This document shows, piece by piece, positions 41,868-53,141 of a DNA stretch of 64,000 bases. A program made the position numbers and the translations under genes. Within the stretch, counting starts at the first letter, position 1, and every line of letters starts with the position of its first letter. Source of the DNA: Lentzea californiensis (GTDB lineage Bacteria; Actinomycetota; Actinomycetes; Mycobacteriales; Pseudonocardiaceae); contig NZ_JANBBE010000007.1 in the NCBI RefSeq assembly GCF_024648825.1, positions 62,001 to 126,000 on the forward strand, written 5' to 3'. Below the pieces are notes generated by a model. That model had not been told where the DNA came from. It saw nothing but the letters and a program-made list of their open reading frames with translations, and made no database searches.

Positions 41868-43226
41868 TCAGAGCGACGAGATCAGGCGCTCCACGCGTTC
41901 GTCGACCGCCCGGAACGGGTCCTTGCACAGCACGGTCCGCTGCGCCTGGTCGTTCAGCTTGAGGTGCACCCAGTCGACGGTGAAGTCGCGACCGGCGGCC
42001 TGCGCGGCGGCGATGAAGTCACCGCGCAGCTTGGCCCGCGTGGTCTGCGGCGGGGTGTCCTTGGCGGCCTCGATCTCGCCGTCGTCGGTCACGCGCTCGA
42101 CCTGGCCCTTGCGCTGCAGCAGGTCGAACACGCCACGGCCACGGCGGATGTCGTGGTAGGCGAGGTCGAGCTGGGCGATGCGCGGGTTGGACAGGTCCAT
42201 GTTGTGCTTTTCCATGTACCGGTTCATCAGGCGGTTCTTGATGGCCCAGTCGATCTCGCGGTCGATCTTCGTCAGGTCCTGCGCCTCGACGGCGTCGAGG
42301 GTGCGGCCCCACAGCTCGAGGACGCGCTCCGCCATCGGGTCCGGTGAGCGCTTGGCGCAGTGCTCGACGGCCTTCTCGAAGTACTCGCGCTGGATGTCGA
42401 GCGCGGACGCTTCCTTGCCGCCCGCGAGGCGCACCGTGCGGCGGCCCGTCAGGTCGTGGCTGATCTCGCGGATCGCGCGGATCGGGTTGTCCAGGGAGAA
42501 GTCGCGGAACTGGACGCCCTGCTCGATCATCTCGAGCACCAGGTTCGCGCTGCCGACCTTCAGCAGCGTCGTCACCTCGGACATGTTCGAGTCGCCGACG
42601 ATGACGTGCAGGCGCCGGTAGCGCTCGGCGTCGGCGTGCGGCTCGTCGCGGGTGTTGATGATCGGGCGGGACCGGGTGGTCGCGGACGACACGCCCTCCC
42701 AGATGTGCTCGGCGCGCTGCGAGAGGCAGTACACGGCGCCGCGCGGGGTCTGCAGCACCTTGCCGGCGCCGCAGATGAGCTGGCGGGTGACCAGGAACGG
42801 CAGCAGCACGTCCGCGATGCGGGAGAACTCTCCGGCCCGTGCGACCAGGTAGTTCTCGTGGCAGCCGTAGGAGTTGCCCGCCGAGTCGGTGTTGTTCTTG
42901 AACAGGAAGATGTCCCCGCCGATGCCCTCGTCGGCGAGCCTGCGCTCGGCGTCGACGAGCAGGTCCTCCAGGATCCGCTCACCGGCCTTGTCGTGCGTGA
43001 CGAGCTGTGCCAGGTCGTCGCACTCGGCCGTCGCGTACTCCGGGTGGGAGCCGACGTCGAGGTAGAGCCGGGAGCCGTTGCGCAAGAAGACGTTGGAAGA
43101 ACGTCCCCACGAGACGACGCGGCGGAACAAGTACCGCGCGACCTCGTCCGGGGACAGACGACGCTGCCCGTGGAAGGTGCAGGTCACCCCGAATTCTGTC
43201 TCAATGCCGAAGATCCGCCGCTGCAT
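41868..43226 (-). CDS. pafA: Pup-protein ligase PafA
   Basis: A 452-residue carboxylate-amine ligase. The catalytic residues are E9 (FGIETEFGV) and D57 ([12 protein letters not shown]). [19 protein letters not shown] is the glutamine-synthetase-like core. It attaches Pup to lysines of target proteins. In many actinobacteria it sits next to prcA; here it is about 9 kb away. ATG start. Confidence 0.96.
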   Translation of the reverse strand: MQRRIFGIETEFGVTCTFHGQRRLSPDEVARYLFRRVVSWGRSSNVFLRNGSRLYLDVGSHPEYATAECDDLAQLVTHDKAGERILEDLLVDAERRLADEGIGGDIFLFKNNTDSAGNSYGCHENYLVARAGEFSRIADVLLPFLVTRQLICGAGKVLQTPRGAVYCLSQRAEHIWEGVSSATTRSRPIINTRDEPHADAERYRRLHVIVGDSNMSEVTTLLKVGSANLVLEMIEQGVQFRDFSLDNPIRAIREISHDLTGRRTVRLAGGKEASALDIQREYFEKAVEHCAKRSPDPMAERVLELWGRTLDAVEAQDLTKIDREIDWAIKNRLMNRYMEKHNMDLSNPRIAQLDLAYHDIRRGRGVFDLLQRKGQVERVTDDGEIEAAKDTPPQTTRAKLRGDFIAAAQAAGRDFTVDWVHLKLNDQAQRTVLCKDPFRAVDERVERLISSL

Positions 43227-43306
43227 GCCTCAACAGTAGGCGACTCCCAGGCGGAGCAGGGTGATCCGTTCGGGCGGCACGCCGGTTGCGGTTTAGTGTC
43301 GGTGGC

Positions 43307-44707
43307 GTGTGGAAACGGGTCAGCGCTCTCGACAAGAAGCTCATGAGCTCCTCGGCCGGACTACGTCCGAGCAGGCTCGACACCGGTTTGAAGAGGCTTT
43401 CGAAAGCCGCCAACCACAGTCTGCTGTGGTTCGTCATCGCGGCGATTCTGGCGACGAGGAAAGGCCCGTACCGGCGTGGTGCGATGAGAGGCCTTGCGGC
43501 CATCGCCGGGGCCTCTGCCAGCGCGAACCTGGTCGGGAAGTCGCTTTTCCCGCGCCGCCGGCCCGCCGCCGATCTGCTCGCGATGCGACGCAGGCTGTCG
43601 AAGCGGCCGACATCCTCGTCATTCCCGTCCGGTCACTCCGCGTCAGCGGCCGCTTTCGCCACGGCGGTGGCGATGGAATCACCCAAAGCGGGCGTGGTGG
43701 TGGCACCGATCGCCGCCGCCGTCGCCTATTCACGCGTTCACACGGGCGTTCATTGGCCGACGGATGTCGCGGCCGGCGCGGCCGTGGGCGTCGGTGCCGC
43801 GATGCTGACGCGCCGGTGGTGGCCGCTCGGGATGAACGAGCCCGCCTCGGCCTACGAGCACGCCGACCTGACGTCGTTGCAGGACGGTGACGGGCTGGTC
43901 GTGGTGGTGAACCCGTTCTCGGGCATCGGGCCGGACCCGACGCCGCAGATCACCGAGGAGTGGCCCAAGGCGCAGATCGTCTCGGTCGAGGAGCTCGACG
44001 ACCTGCCGGACGCGAAAGCGCTGGGTGTGGCCGGTGGCGACGGCACGGTGGCCGCCGTGGCCGCCATCGCCGCCGAACGCGACCTCCCGCTGGTGCTCAT
44101 CCCCTCCGGCACGCTGAACCACTTCGCGCGGGACGTGGGCATCACCGGCCTGCACGACACGGCGCAGGCGGTCGCGGACGGCGTGGGTGTGCGGGTGGAC
44201 ATGGCGCAGGTCAACGGGCAGTGGTTCGTGAACACGGCGTCGCTGGGCGGCTACCCGGACATGGTGCGGATCCGCGAGAAGCTGGAGAAGCGCTGGGGCA
44301 AGTGGCCGGCGGCGGGCATGGCGTTGTTCCGCGTGCTGCAACGAGCCAAGCCGCTGGACATCACCATCGACGGCGACAAGCACCTCGTCTGGTTGCTGTT
44401 CGTGGGCAACGGGCCGTACCGGCCGAAGGGTTTCGCCCCCACGATGCGGCCGCGGCTCGACGACGGCCTGCTCGACGTGCGCTACGTCCGGGCAGACCGG
44501 AAGTACTCGCGGACCAGGTTCTTCCTGGGAGCGCTGCTCGGCGCTTTGGAGCACTCGCGCATGTACAAGCACCTCGAGGTGGCCTCGCTGAACGTCGAGG
44601 TGCACGGTGCACCGATCTCGATCGCGACCGACGGCGAGGTGCGCGAGCGGGCCAACCACTTCAAGTTCCGTTCGCGTGCGGCCGCACTGGGAATCTATCG
44701 TCCCTAG
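43307..44707 (+). CDS. PAP2 phosphatase fused to diacylglycerol kinase
   Basis: A 466-residue bifunctional membrane enzyme. The N-terminal half is a PAP2 phosphatase: KSLFPRRRP, SSFPSGHSASAAA, and SRVHTGVHWPTD form the three motifs. The C-terminal half is a lipid kinase with VVVNPFSGIG, GVAGGDGTVAAV and LIPSGTLNHFARD. This fusion occurs in actinobacteria and handles membrane phospholipid turnover. GTG at 43307 chosen; a frame extension to 43286 is possible. Confidence 0.88.
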   Translation: MWKRVSALDKKLMSSSAGLRPSRLDTGLKRLSKAANHSLLWFVIAAILATRKGPYRRGAMRGLAAIAGASASANLVGKSLFPRRRPAADLLAMRRRLSKRPTSSSFPSGHSASAAAFATAVAMESPKAGVVVAPIAAAVAYSRVHTGVHWPTDVAAGAAVGVGAAMLTRRWWPLGMNEPASAYEHADLTSLQDGDGLVVVVNPFSGIGPDPTPQITEEWPKAQIVSVEELDDLPDAKALGVAGGDGTVAAVAAIAAERDLPLVLIPSGTLNHFARDVGITGLHDTAQAVADGVGVRVDMAQVNGQWFVNTASLGGYPDMVRIREKLEKRWGKWPAAGMALFRVLQRAKPLDITIDGDKHLVWLLFVGNGPYRPKGFAPTMRPRLDDGLLDVRYVRADRKYSRTRFFLGALLGALEHSRMYKHLEVASLNVEVHGAPISIATDGEVRERANHFKFRSRAAALGIYRP

Positions 44708-44726
44708 TGTTCGACATTGTCGAACA
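44708..44726. promoter_or_regulatory. IclR-type operator, copy 1 (own promoter)
   Basis: TGTTCGACATTGTCGAACA has perfect 9-bp arms around one base. It lies directly after the kinase stop and 21 bp before the IclR GTG. The same 15-bp core recurs before glpK at 45520-45534. Confidence 0.7.
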
Positions 44727-44747
44727 GACGCAGCTAGAGTGGGGTGC

Positions 44748-45506
44748 GTGCCCGGTCCCATTCAGTCCATCCAGCGCGCGGCCGAGGTCCTGAAGCTGCT
44801 CGCGCACGGCGGCGCGCACCAGCTGAGCGTCGGCGAGATCGCGCGCGCCCTCGACCTCGCGAAACCAACAGTGCACGGCATCCTGCGGACGTTGCAGGAG
44901 GTCGGGTTCGTCGAGCAGGAGGTCGAGGGCGGCAAGTACCGCCTGGGCGCCGCGCTGTTCCAGATCGGCACCTCCTACCTCGACGGCAACGAGCTGCGCG
45001 CCAAGGCGTTGAACTGGTCGGACACCCTGGCGATGCGGGCGCGCGAGGCAGTGCGCATCGGCGTGATGCACGGCAAGCACGTGCTCGTCGTGCACCACGT
45101 GTTCCGCCCGGACAACAGCCGGCAGACGCTCGACACCGGCGCCCTGCTGCCGTGGAACGCGACGGCGCTGGGCAAGGCCCTGGTCGCGTTCGGCGACAAC
45201 TGGCCCGACGGCGACCTGCAGGCGTTCACCCGCCACACGCTCGATCCCGAGCAGCTGCACGCCGACATGAACGTCGTCCGCGACCGCGACTGGGCCTACG
45301 ACCTGCACGAACTCGTCGAGGGCGAGGCGTCCGTGGCCGCCCCGATTCGAGACAGGCGAGGTGTGGTCGTCGGGGCGATCGGCATCTCCGGGCCGGTCGA
45401 GAGGCTGTGCGACTCACCCGATCTGCCGCCGCGCCTCGAGCTCGTGTCCTACGTACGTGAGGCAGCTCGCAGCGTTTCGAGGGAGCTCGGCGGGCTCTCC
45501 TGGTAG
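44748..45506 (+). CDS. IclR-family regulator, glycerol operon (GylR-like)
   Basis: A 252-residue regulator with an IclR winged helix ([45 protein letters not shown]) and the C-terminal ligand domain ([51 protein letters not shown]). In streptomycetes the glycerol operon is controlled by an IclR-type GylR. Here the gene precedes glpK and glpD, and matching operators stand before it and glpK, implying autoregulation. GTG start at 44748. Confidence 0.87.
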   Translation: MPGPIQSIQRAAEVLKLLAHGGAHQLSVGEIARALDLAKPTVHGILRTLQEVGFVEQEVEGGKYRLGAALFQIGTSYLDGNELRAKALNWSDTLAMRAREAVRIGVMHGKHVLVVHHVFRPDNSRQTLDTGALLPWNATALGKALVAFGDNWPDGDLQAFTRHTLDPEQLHADMNVVRDRDWAYDLHELVEGEASVAAPIRDRRGVVVGAIGISGPVERLCDSPDLPPRLELVSYVREAARSVSRELGGLSW

Positions 45507-45519
45507 TACTGTGGAATCG

Positions 45520-45534
45520 TTCGACATTGTCGAA
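45520..45534. promoter_or_regulatory. IclR-type operator, copy 2 (glpK promoter)
   Basis: TTCGACATTGTCGAA, identical to the core of the site at 44708-44726, lies 13 bp after the IclR stop and 22 bp before the glpK start. It should overlap or follow the glpK promoter. Confidence 0.72.
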
Positions 45535-45556
45535 TGGTTCGCACAAGGGAGTGCAC

Positions 45557-47018
<1,462 letters not shown>

Positions 47019-47026
<8 letters not shown>

Positions 47027-48539
47027 CCTTTCTCAGCGCGACAGGGCTCGTGAAGAGCTGCAGCACGGCAAGTTCGACGTCGTCGTGATCGGCGGCGGCA
47101 TCCTGGGCATCGCGACCACGTGGGCCGCGGCCCGTTCAGGACTGCGGGTCGCGCTGGTCGAGGGCGGCGACTTCGCGGGCGCCACGTCGTCCGCGTCGTC
47201 CAAGCTCGTGCACGGCGGCCTGCGCTACCTCGCGATGGGCCCGTCGGCGGTGCCGATGGTGCACGAGAACCACAAGGAACGCCGCGCGCTGGGCGACCAC
47301 CTGGCCCCGCACCTGGTGCGCCCGCTGCCGTTCCTCGTCCCCGTCTACAAGGGCGGCCCGCACAGCCGGTTCGTGCTGGGTGCGGGCGTCACGTTGTACT
47401 CCGCGCTGTCGGGTTTCGGCGACGGCATGGGGAAGGTGCTGTCGGCGCGCAGGGCTGTGGAGTGGGTGCCTGACCTGCGCGCCGACGGTCTGCGCGGTGC
47501 CGCGATGTACTACGACCACCAGATGAACGACAGCCGCGTGGCGATCACCGCCGCCCGCGCCGCCGCCGAGGCCGGCGCCGTGCTGCTCAACCACATCTCG
47601 GTCGTGGGCCTGCGCAAGACCGGATCGAAGGTCACCGGTGTCGACCTGCGCGACTCGCTCGGCGAGTTCGGCGTGGACGCGAAGGTCGTCGTGAACGCGA
47701 CCGGCCCGTGGCTCGACGTGCTGCGGCGCATGGAGGACCCGGCCGCCGACCCGTCGATCCGCCTGTCCAAGGGCTCGCACCTGGTGCTGAAGCAGACCTC
47801 GGAGTGGAAGGCCGCGCTGACGATCCCCGTCGACGACGTGCGCGTGTCGTTCGCGATCCCGTGGGAGGGCCACCTCCTGCTCGGCACCACCGACGAGGCC
47901 TACGAGGGCGACCCGGCCGCCGTCGCGTGCACCGACGCCGACATCGACCAGATCCTGAGCGAGGCGGGCGTCGCGGTGTCCGGTCTGGACCGTTCGCGGA
48001 TCGCGTACACGTTCGCCGGCCTGCGGGTCCTGCCCGGCGGCCCCGGCGACACCTCGCACGCCAAGCGCGAGACGGTGATCACCGCGGGCTCCGGCGGCAT
48101 GATCAGCGTGGCCGGCGGCAAGTGGACGACGTTCCGCAAGATCGGCGGCACCGTCCTGGCACGCGTGAACGCCGAGCTCGGCCGCACCTTCGACGGGCCT
48201 TTGGACGGCGTCGCGCTTCCCGGCTCGGCGCAGCCCGACACCGTGGGTTCCGTGCTGGGCCACGCTTTCGCCGCGCTGCCCGACGACGTGGTCCGCCACC
48301 TCGCCACGCACTACGGCACGACGTCGCACGAGGTCGTCGCCCTCGGTCTGGAGAACCCGGCGCTGCTGGAGCGCGTCCACCCGGACGGCCCGGACATCTG
48401 GGCCCAGGTCGAGCACGCCCGCCGCACCGAGTGGGCGTCCGAAGTGGACGACGTGCTGCGCCGCCGCACCACCGTGATGGTGCGCGGACTCGACTCCCCC
48501 GAGGTGCGTTCGCGGGTGTCGGAGCTGCTCGCCTCCTAG
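47019..48539 (+). CDS. glpD: Glycerol-3-phosphate dehydrogenase GlpD
   Basis: A 506-residue FAD enzyme. [25 protein letters not shown] is the FAD motif; [15 protein letters not shown] and GTTDEAY are family motifs; the C-terminal domain is present. It oxidises glycerol-3-phosphate to dihydroxyacetone phosphate at the membrane face, feeding electrons to quinones. Together with GlpK it completes glycerol catabolism. ATG start, overlapping glpK. Ends against the convergent phosphotransferase-like gene (4-bp overlap). Confidence 0.95.
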
Positions 48540-49363
48540 AGAACCATGGCGCGTTCCACGAGGTAGTCGGCCAGTTCGGGTGCCGAGTGGAACGCGCTGC
48601 GCAGCGCCAGCGTCCCGTCGCAGCCGAGCACGACCTCTTCCCGTGACACAGCGCGATGTTCGAGCCGGAGCCCGTCGAGGTAGGCGTCGATGATCGCCTC
48701 ACGCACGGGCGGCAGGTCCGCGACGGCCATCCGTCCGGCCTGGGCGAGCCCCACGAGCAGCTGACCGAGGTCCGCACCGACCGGGTTCGGGCACTGCCAG
48801 GTCACGTCGATCACCACGAACGACTCCGGGTCGTCGAGCGGTACCAGCAGGTTCTGCGGGCACGCGTCGTTGTGCCCGTTCGCCTGGGGCAGCGCTTCGA
48901 GCCGTGCCAGGAGCCCCGGCATCCGTTCCGCGAGGGCCGAGCAGTGCGGCCGCAGGAACGCGTCCCGCACGAGCCTTCCCTCGTACAGCACCCGCAACGC
49001 CCTGCCCGGCGCGCCACCGAACCTGCGCCCCGCCCAGCGGCCGAGCCCCAGCGCGGCCCGCCGGAAGCGGGGCAGGTCCCACTCCACGTCCGCGCAGCGC
49101 ACGTCCTCCAGCCACAACGCGATCCGGTCGCCGAAGTCGTCCACCCGCAGCACGCGCGGCCGGCGCATCCCCGGTGGCAGCACGAAGTCCGACTGCAGGA
49201 ACTCCACCTCGTCGCGCCACGGAAGATCGCCCACCACGTCCTTGAACTCGTCCGGGACGTGCGGCCGCCGCAGGACCTTCACGAACGCCGGCTCCCCCGC
49301 CGACACCACCCGGTAGACCGCGGCCGTCGTCAGCGCGACCGGGTCGAACGGCACCGGCACCAC
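48536..49363 (-). CDS. Aminoglycoside phosphotransferase-like kinase
   Basis: About 275 residues of protein-kinase-like fold. GHNDACPQNLLV is the catalytic loop (Asp after HN), VVIDVTWQCPNPVGADLGQLL is the DxG-like metal loop, and FVKVLRRP is the lysine of the ATP site. Such proteins phosphorylate small molecules and only sometimes confer resistance. The GTG at 49363 is chosen; upstream codons overlap the MarR gene. It is 5 bp downstream of the MarR stop, in one unit with it. Confidence 0.78.
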   Translation of the reverse strand: MVPVPFDPVALTTAAVYRVVSAGEPAFVKVLRRPHVPDEFKDVVGDLPWRDEVEFLQSDFVLPPGMRRPRVLRVDDFGDRIALWLEDVRCADVEWDLPRFRRAALGLGRWAGRRFGGAPGRALRVLYEGRLVRDAFLRPHCSALAERMPGLLARLEALPQANGHNDACPQNLLVPLDDPESFVVIDVTWQCPNPVGADLGQLLVGLAQAGRMAVADLPPVREAIIDAYLDGLRLEHRAVSREEVVLGCDGTLALRSAFHSAPELADYLVERAMVL

Positions 49364-49368
49364 GCGGG

Positions 49369-49788
49369 TCAGCGGTACGGATCGGTGATCTCGCCGAGCA
49401 TCTCGAGCGCCTCGCGCAGCTGACCCATGCGGCGCTTGCCGATGTGCTGTTCCCATTCCGCCTCGATCCTGGCCATCTCCGCGTTCGCGACGGGAACGGC
49501 CTCCTTCGCCCTGTCGGTCACGCGCACCAACCGTGCCCGGCCGTCGGTGGGGTCGGGCACGCGTTCGACGTAGCCGACCTTCTCGAGCTGGTCCACCAGG
49601 AACCCGGCGGTCTGCTTGGTCACCTGGGCGGCCTCGGCGAGCTCGGTCAGCCGCGTCCCGTCCCGGCCGACGCGCATCAGCACCCGCGCCTGCGCCTGCG
49701 TGACCTCGAACCCCGCCGCGACGACCGCGGCCAGGATCCGGTTCTCCACCTCGCGGCTCGGGATGAAGAGCAGCAGCCCGATGTTCAC
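49369..49788 (-). CDS. MarR-family transcriptional regulator
   Basis: A 139-residue winged-helix regulator: FEVTQAQARVLMRVGRDGTRLTELAEAAQVTKQTAGFLVDQLEKVGYVERVPDPTDGRARLVRVTD contains the helix-turn-helix and the wing DGRAR. It likely represses itself, the phosphotransferase-like gene after it, and possibly the divergent enzyme. A 23-bp inverted repeat lies between it and that gene. GTG start. Confidence 0.88.
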   Translation of the reverse strand: MNIGLLLFIPSREVENRILAAVVAAGFEVTQAQARVLMRVGRDGTRLTELAEAAQVTKQTAGFLVDQLEKVGYVERVPDPTDGRARLVRVTDRAKEAVPVANAEMARIEAEWEQHIGKRRMGQLREALEMLGEITDPYR

Positions 49789-49805
49789 CCGTTGGCTCCT
49801 CTTGT

Positions 49806-49828
49806 TTTAGTCAGATGCTCTGATTAAA
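49806..49828. promoter_or_regulatory. MarR operator-like inverted repeat
   Basis: The 10-bp arms TTTAGTCAGA (49806-49815) and TCTGATTAAA (49819-49828) match with one mismatch around TGC. It is AT-rich and lies in the short space between the divergent MarR and mycothiol-type enzyme genes, so it is a likely shared operator. Confidence 0.7.
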
Positions 49829-49866
49829 GTAGTCAGCCTATCGAACTAAATCAAGAGGAGAGGGCG

Positions 49867-50475
49867 ATGGACGAGACGAAGATCTGGCAGACGATCGACT
49901 CCGAACGCGCGGCGACCGCGGACCTGCTCGCCGGGCTCACCGACGTCGAGTGGACCTACCCGTCGCTCTGCGAGGGCTGGACGGTGCGCGAGGTCGCCGC
50001 CCACCTGTCGCTCGCACACCGGGTCAGCGCCGGCACGGCGTTCAAGGCGTTCGTCCGGGCTCGCGGCAGCTTCAACCGCATGGTCGACCAGACCGCGCGC
50101 GAGGAGGCACGCAGACCGGCCGCCGAACTCGTCGCGGAACTGCGCGGCGCCGTCGGGCTCCACCGTCTCGCGCCGGGCCAGTCGCTCAAGAACGCGCTGA
50201 TGGACACCATGGTCCACACCCAGGACATCGCGCTGCCGCTCGGCGTGGAGCGCCACATGCCCCTCGACGCCGCCGTGGTCGCGGCGGACGACCTGTGGCG
50301 GATCGGGTTCCCGTTCCACGCGCGCCGCAAGCTGGCCGGGCACCGGCTAGTCGCCACCGACACCGACTGGGCCGTCGGCGAGGGAGCCGAGATCAGCGGC
50401 CCGATCGAGGCGCTCGTGATGCTGCTCGCCGGGCGCACCGCGACGATCCCAAGGCTGACCGGCATCACGGTCTGA
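49867..50475 (+). CDS. Mycothiol-dependent maleylpyruvate isomerase-like (DinB-fold) protein
   Basis: A 202-residue protein. WQTIDSERAATADLLAGLTDVEWTYPSLCEGWTVREVAAHLSL is the conserved N-terminus of the TIGR03083/maleylpyruvate-isomerase-like family; metal-ligand histidines fall in AAHLS and in VHTQDIALPLG. These enzymes often use mycothiol, fitting an actinobacterium. Substrate unknown. Divergent from MarR, sharing its operator region. Good GAGGAGAGGG RBS precedes the ATG. Ends overlapping the convergent GNAT gene by 11 bp. Confidence 0.84.
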   Translation: MDETKIWQTIDSERAATADLLAGLTDVEWTYPSLCEGWTVREVAAHLSLAHRVSAGTAFKAFVRARGSFNRMVDQTAREEARRPAAELVAELRGAVGLHRLAPGQSLKNALMDTMVHTQDIALPLGVERHMPLDAAVVAADDLWRIGFPFHARRKLAGHRLVATDTDWAVGEGAEISGPIEALVMLLAGRTATIPRLTGITV

Positions 50476-51007
50476 GTTCGCGCACCATCCTGCGGCACAC
50501 GTGAACGCGCTCGAACCGTTCGCGCATCTCGGCTTCCCGCTCGATCCGGGCGTGCAGGAACGCCCCGACCGGTACCAGCCCGTGCTTAGCGGTGAGCACC
50601 GTGCCGAGCTCGTCGGCGGACGCGTGCACGTGCAGGCAACTCTCCGACTCCGTGAAACCGTTGCGCTCGAACCAGTTCAGCGCGGGCCCGTCCTCACGAG
50701 TCCAGGCGTCGAGCGTCCGCGCCCCGAACCGCTCCAGCCGCCGCACCGCCTCGGCGAGCAGCGCCGTCGCGATCCCCTCGCCCTGGCGATCGGGATGCAC
50801 CACCACCGTGCCGATCGTGGCCTCCGCGCCGGGCACCGACACGTCCAGGATTCCGGCCACCTCGGCACCGTCGAGCGCGACGAGTTCCAGGTCCGTGCGG
50901 CGCTTGGCCTGCCAGACGTCGTCGAAGTAGTTCGTCGCGAGGAATCCGAGCACCCGGCACCTCAGCCAGGACGCCTCGTCGTCCGGCTCGTAGTCCCTGA
51001 TTTCCAC
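50465..51007 (-). CDS. GNAT family N-acetyltransferase
   Basis: A 180-residue acetyltransferase: DYEPDDEASWLRCRVLGFLATNYFDDV, then TIGTVVVHPDRQGEGIATALLAEAVRRL is the acetyl-CoA-binding motif A (QGEGIA), and ALNWFERNGFTES is motif B. Substrate unknown. GTG at 51007 chosen because the family pattern begins there. Upstream, 51008-51295, is 288 bp without a recognisable gene. Confidence 0.8.
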   Translation of the reverse strand: MEIRDYEPDDEASWLRCRVLGFLATNYFDDVWQAKRRTDLELVALDGAEVAGILDVSVPGAEATIGTVVVHPDRQGEGIATALLAEAVRRLERFGARTLDAWTREDGPALNWFERNGFTESESCLHVHASADELGTVLTAKHGLVPVGAFLHARIEREAEMRERFERVHVCRRMVRELRP

Positions 51008-51295
51008 CGGCGGTCCCGGCGTGCCCCTGGACCTGCCCGATGATCCCAGCAAGCGCACTTCCCCTGGTCGCCCCCGTGCGGCGTCCACCACTCGCCCCCC
51101 AGTCCACTGCCCGCCGGACATCCCCGGCACGACCCAGGCTCCCTGATGCGAGGACCGCTCGCACGCTTGTTTCCGCGTCACCAATTGCCAGGGACACAAC
51201 GCCGGGCGTCGACGTTGCCGAACCAGGCGGCCTCTGGACGCAGCCTCTTCACCAGTTCCCGCCTACCAGCCGAGCGCCGCGCCTAGGCTCCCCCC

Positions 51296-51928
51296 ATGAC
51301 CACCTTCGCCATAGCGCACGGAGGGGGCGACGTAGGCTGGTCGTGGCACCTGGTAGCAGAAGCCTTGCAGGCCAAGGGCCACACAGTCGTCGCCCCAGAC
51401 CTCCCCATCGAAGACGAGGCAAAAGACCTCACAGACTGGGCACAAACGCTGACAGACGCCCTACCGTCCACAGAGGACGTAGTGGTGGTAGGCCACTCCT
51501 TCGGCGGCTTCGTGGCCCCGATCGCCGCAGCCGCCATCAACGCCAAAGCCCTGGTCTACGTAACGGCAATGCTCCCCGCCCCAGGCGAAACCCCAGGCGA
51601 CTGGTGGGAGAACACCGGCTACACCGACTCGGGCCTGGACGACAAGTTCTTCCACGACGTCCCGCCAGACCTGACAGCGGAAGCGCAAAAACGAGAACGC
51701 GGCATGTCCGAGAACTCGATGGCCAAGCCGTGGCCGCTGGACAAGATGCCAGACCTACCAACGCACTTCATCCTGTGCACAGAAGACCGGTTCTTCACCC
51801 CGGACTTCATGCGCAAAGTGGTAGCCGACCGCCTGGGCGTAGAGCCGGTGGAACTGGCCGCAGGCCACTGCGCCTCACTGAGCAAACCGAACGAGCTGGC
51901 GAACCTACTGGCGAACTACGCGAGGTAG
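51296..51928 (+). CDS. Alpha/beta-hydrolase with A-ending codon bias
   Basis: A 210-residue hydrolase. FAIAHGGGDVGWSWHLVAEAL is the oxyanion region, VVGHSFGGF carries the nucleophile serine, CTEDRFFTP the acidic residue, and AAGHCASLSKP the histidine. Small EstB/salicylate-esterase-like size. About 46 of its 211 codons end in A and none end in T, unlike every other gene on this strand. ATG start. The trait is shared by its convergent neighbour in mirror form (see findings). Confidence 0.85.
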   Translation: MTTFAIAHGGGDVGWSWHLVAEALQAKGHTVVAPDLPIEDEAKDLTDWAQTLTDALPSTEDVVVVGHSFGGFVAPIAAAAINAKALVYVTAMLPAPGETPGDWWENTGYTDSGLDDKFFHDVPPDLTAEAQKRERGMSENSMAKPWPLDKMPDLPTHFILCTEDRFFTPDFMRKVVADRLGVEPVELAAGHCASLSKPNELANLLANYAR

Positions 51929-51977
51929 CCAACTCACCCGCGAAGCCGAAGGCGAGCTGTCCTTACCGCAAGGCAAG

Positions 51978-52121
51978 GGCGGTGGGGTCCCATCACGAGT
52001 CGCGCCACAGCTCTTGCTGCACCTGAGGGGTGAGGTCAAGCCGACACGCTCTTCGTCGACTTGACCTCACCCCTCAGGTGTGGCCCGCTCGTGGCTCGGC
52101 TCGTGATGGGACCCCACCGCC
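51978..52121. repeat. 144-bp nested foldback (inverted repeat)
   Basis: Outer arms 51978-51999 and 52100-52121 are perfect 22-bp complements. Inner arms 52020-52040 and 52060-52080 are perfect 21-bp complements, and the sequences between them are partly complementary. Centre about 52050. It lies between the convergent hydrolase and prcA genes; no coding sequence seen. The inner stem might terminate transcription of the hydrolase. Confidence 0.85.
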
Positions 52122-52300
52122 ACCGCAACCCTCTAAGCAACAGGCAGCCGCCCAACGCAACAGGCGTGCCATCAACCCACCCGTGGCGCGGACCCCCTGA
52201 TCAGATTGCCGGGTCCGGGGCAGAGCCCCAGGAAAACGCACGCAACCGCAAGCCCGCCGCCCGCAAGGTGACCCACCCACAAGGTCGCGGAAACGCGAAA

Positions 52301-52324
52301 GGCCCCCAGCAAAAGCCAGGGGCC
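52301..52324 (-). terminator. prcA transcription terminator
   Basis: GGCCCC with GGGGCC arms (52301-52306, 52319-52324) extended by partial TGGC/GCTG pairing, about 15 bp after the prcA stop. On the minus strand it is followed by TTTCGCGTTT. Confidence 0.7.
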
Positions 52325-52336
52325 AATCGCACAAAC

Positions 52337-53107
52337 CTACTTGGACTCACCCTCAGGATCCGAAGGCAGCTCAACATCCTCAACACTCTTGCCGTCCTTC
52401 ACAGGAGCAGGCAAAAGCGCATCCAAAGCAGCCCCGGCAATCCGCCGAAAAGCCCGCCGAGGCCGAGCCCGCTCCAACACCGCGATCTCCAGCTTGGCAG
52501 CCGGAAGCAACTCGGCAGCCCCGTTCCCGGTAGAAGGCGACCCAGCCGACAAAGCCTTGACCGCGACAGAAACGGCCTCAGCCAACGACAACCCGTCGGC
52601 GAAGGCTTCCTTCAACGCCGTGTTGGGGGCGTCGACGGCGCCGCCCATCACGATGTACTGGGGTTCGTCCACGATGGACCCGTCGTACGTCAGCCGGTAC
52701 AACGTGTCGGAAGCAGAGGAGTCCCCCACCTCGGCCACGGCGATCTCCACCTCGAAGGGCTTGATCTGCTCGGTGAAGTACGTGCCCAGGGTCGTGGCGT
52801 AGACGTTCGCCAGCGAACGGGAGGTCACGTCGCGCGGGTCGTTCTGGTAGCCGCGGACGTCGGCGAACCGGATCCCGGCCTGGCGGAGGTTCTCGAACTC
52901 GCTGTAGCGGCCCACCGCGGCGAAGCCGATGCGGTCGTAGATCTCCGAGACCTTGTGCAGCGTGCTGGAGGGGTTCTCCGCGACGAAGAGAATGCCGTCG
53001 GCGTACTTGAGCACGATGACGCTGCGACCCCTGGCGATGCCCTTGCGGGCGTACTCCGAGCGGTCGCGCATCACCTGCTCCGCCGATGCGTACAGCGGCA
53101 TCGTCAT
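52337..53107 (-). CDS. prcA: 20S proteasome alpha subunit PrcA
   Basis: A 256-residue protein. [38 protein letters not shown] is the alpha-subunit N-terminus, including the gate helix; [18 protein letters not shown] is typical of the family. The last ~35 residues form an acidic tail. It forms the outer rings of the bacterial proteasome. The ATG at 53107 is chosen. Codons after about 52620 end in T unusually often. First base of its start is 34 bp after the prcB stop. Confidence 0.96.
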   Translation of the reverse strand: MTMPLYASAEQVMRDRSEYARKGIARGRSVIVLKYADGILFVAENPSSTLHKVSEIYDRIGFAAVGRYSEFENLRQAGIRFADVRGYQNDPRDVTSRSLANVYATTLGTYFTEQIKPFEVEIAVAEVGDSSASDTLYRLTYDGSIVDEPQYIVMGGAVDAPNTALKEAFADGLSLAEAVSVAVKALSAGSPSTGNGAAELLPAAKLEIAVLERARPRRAFRRIAGAALDALLPAPVKDGKSVEDVELPSDPEGESK

Positions 53108-53141
53108 GGGTGGTGCTCCTGACGTCGAACCTGTGGGGGAC

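Noticed and set aside
52074..52334. Minus-strand frame of 86 codons after prcA
   Set aside because: It overlaps the foldback and the prcA terminator, has no domain, and is probably non-coding.
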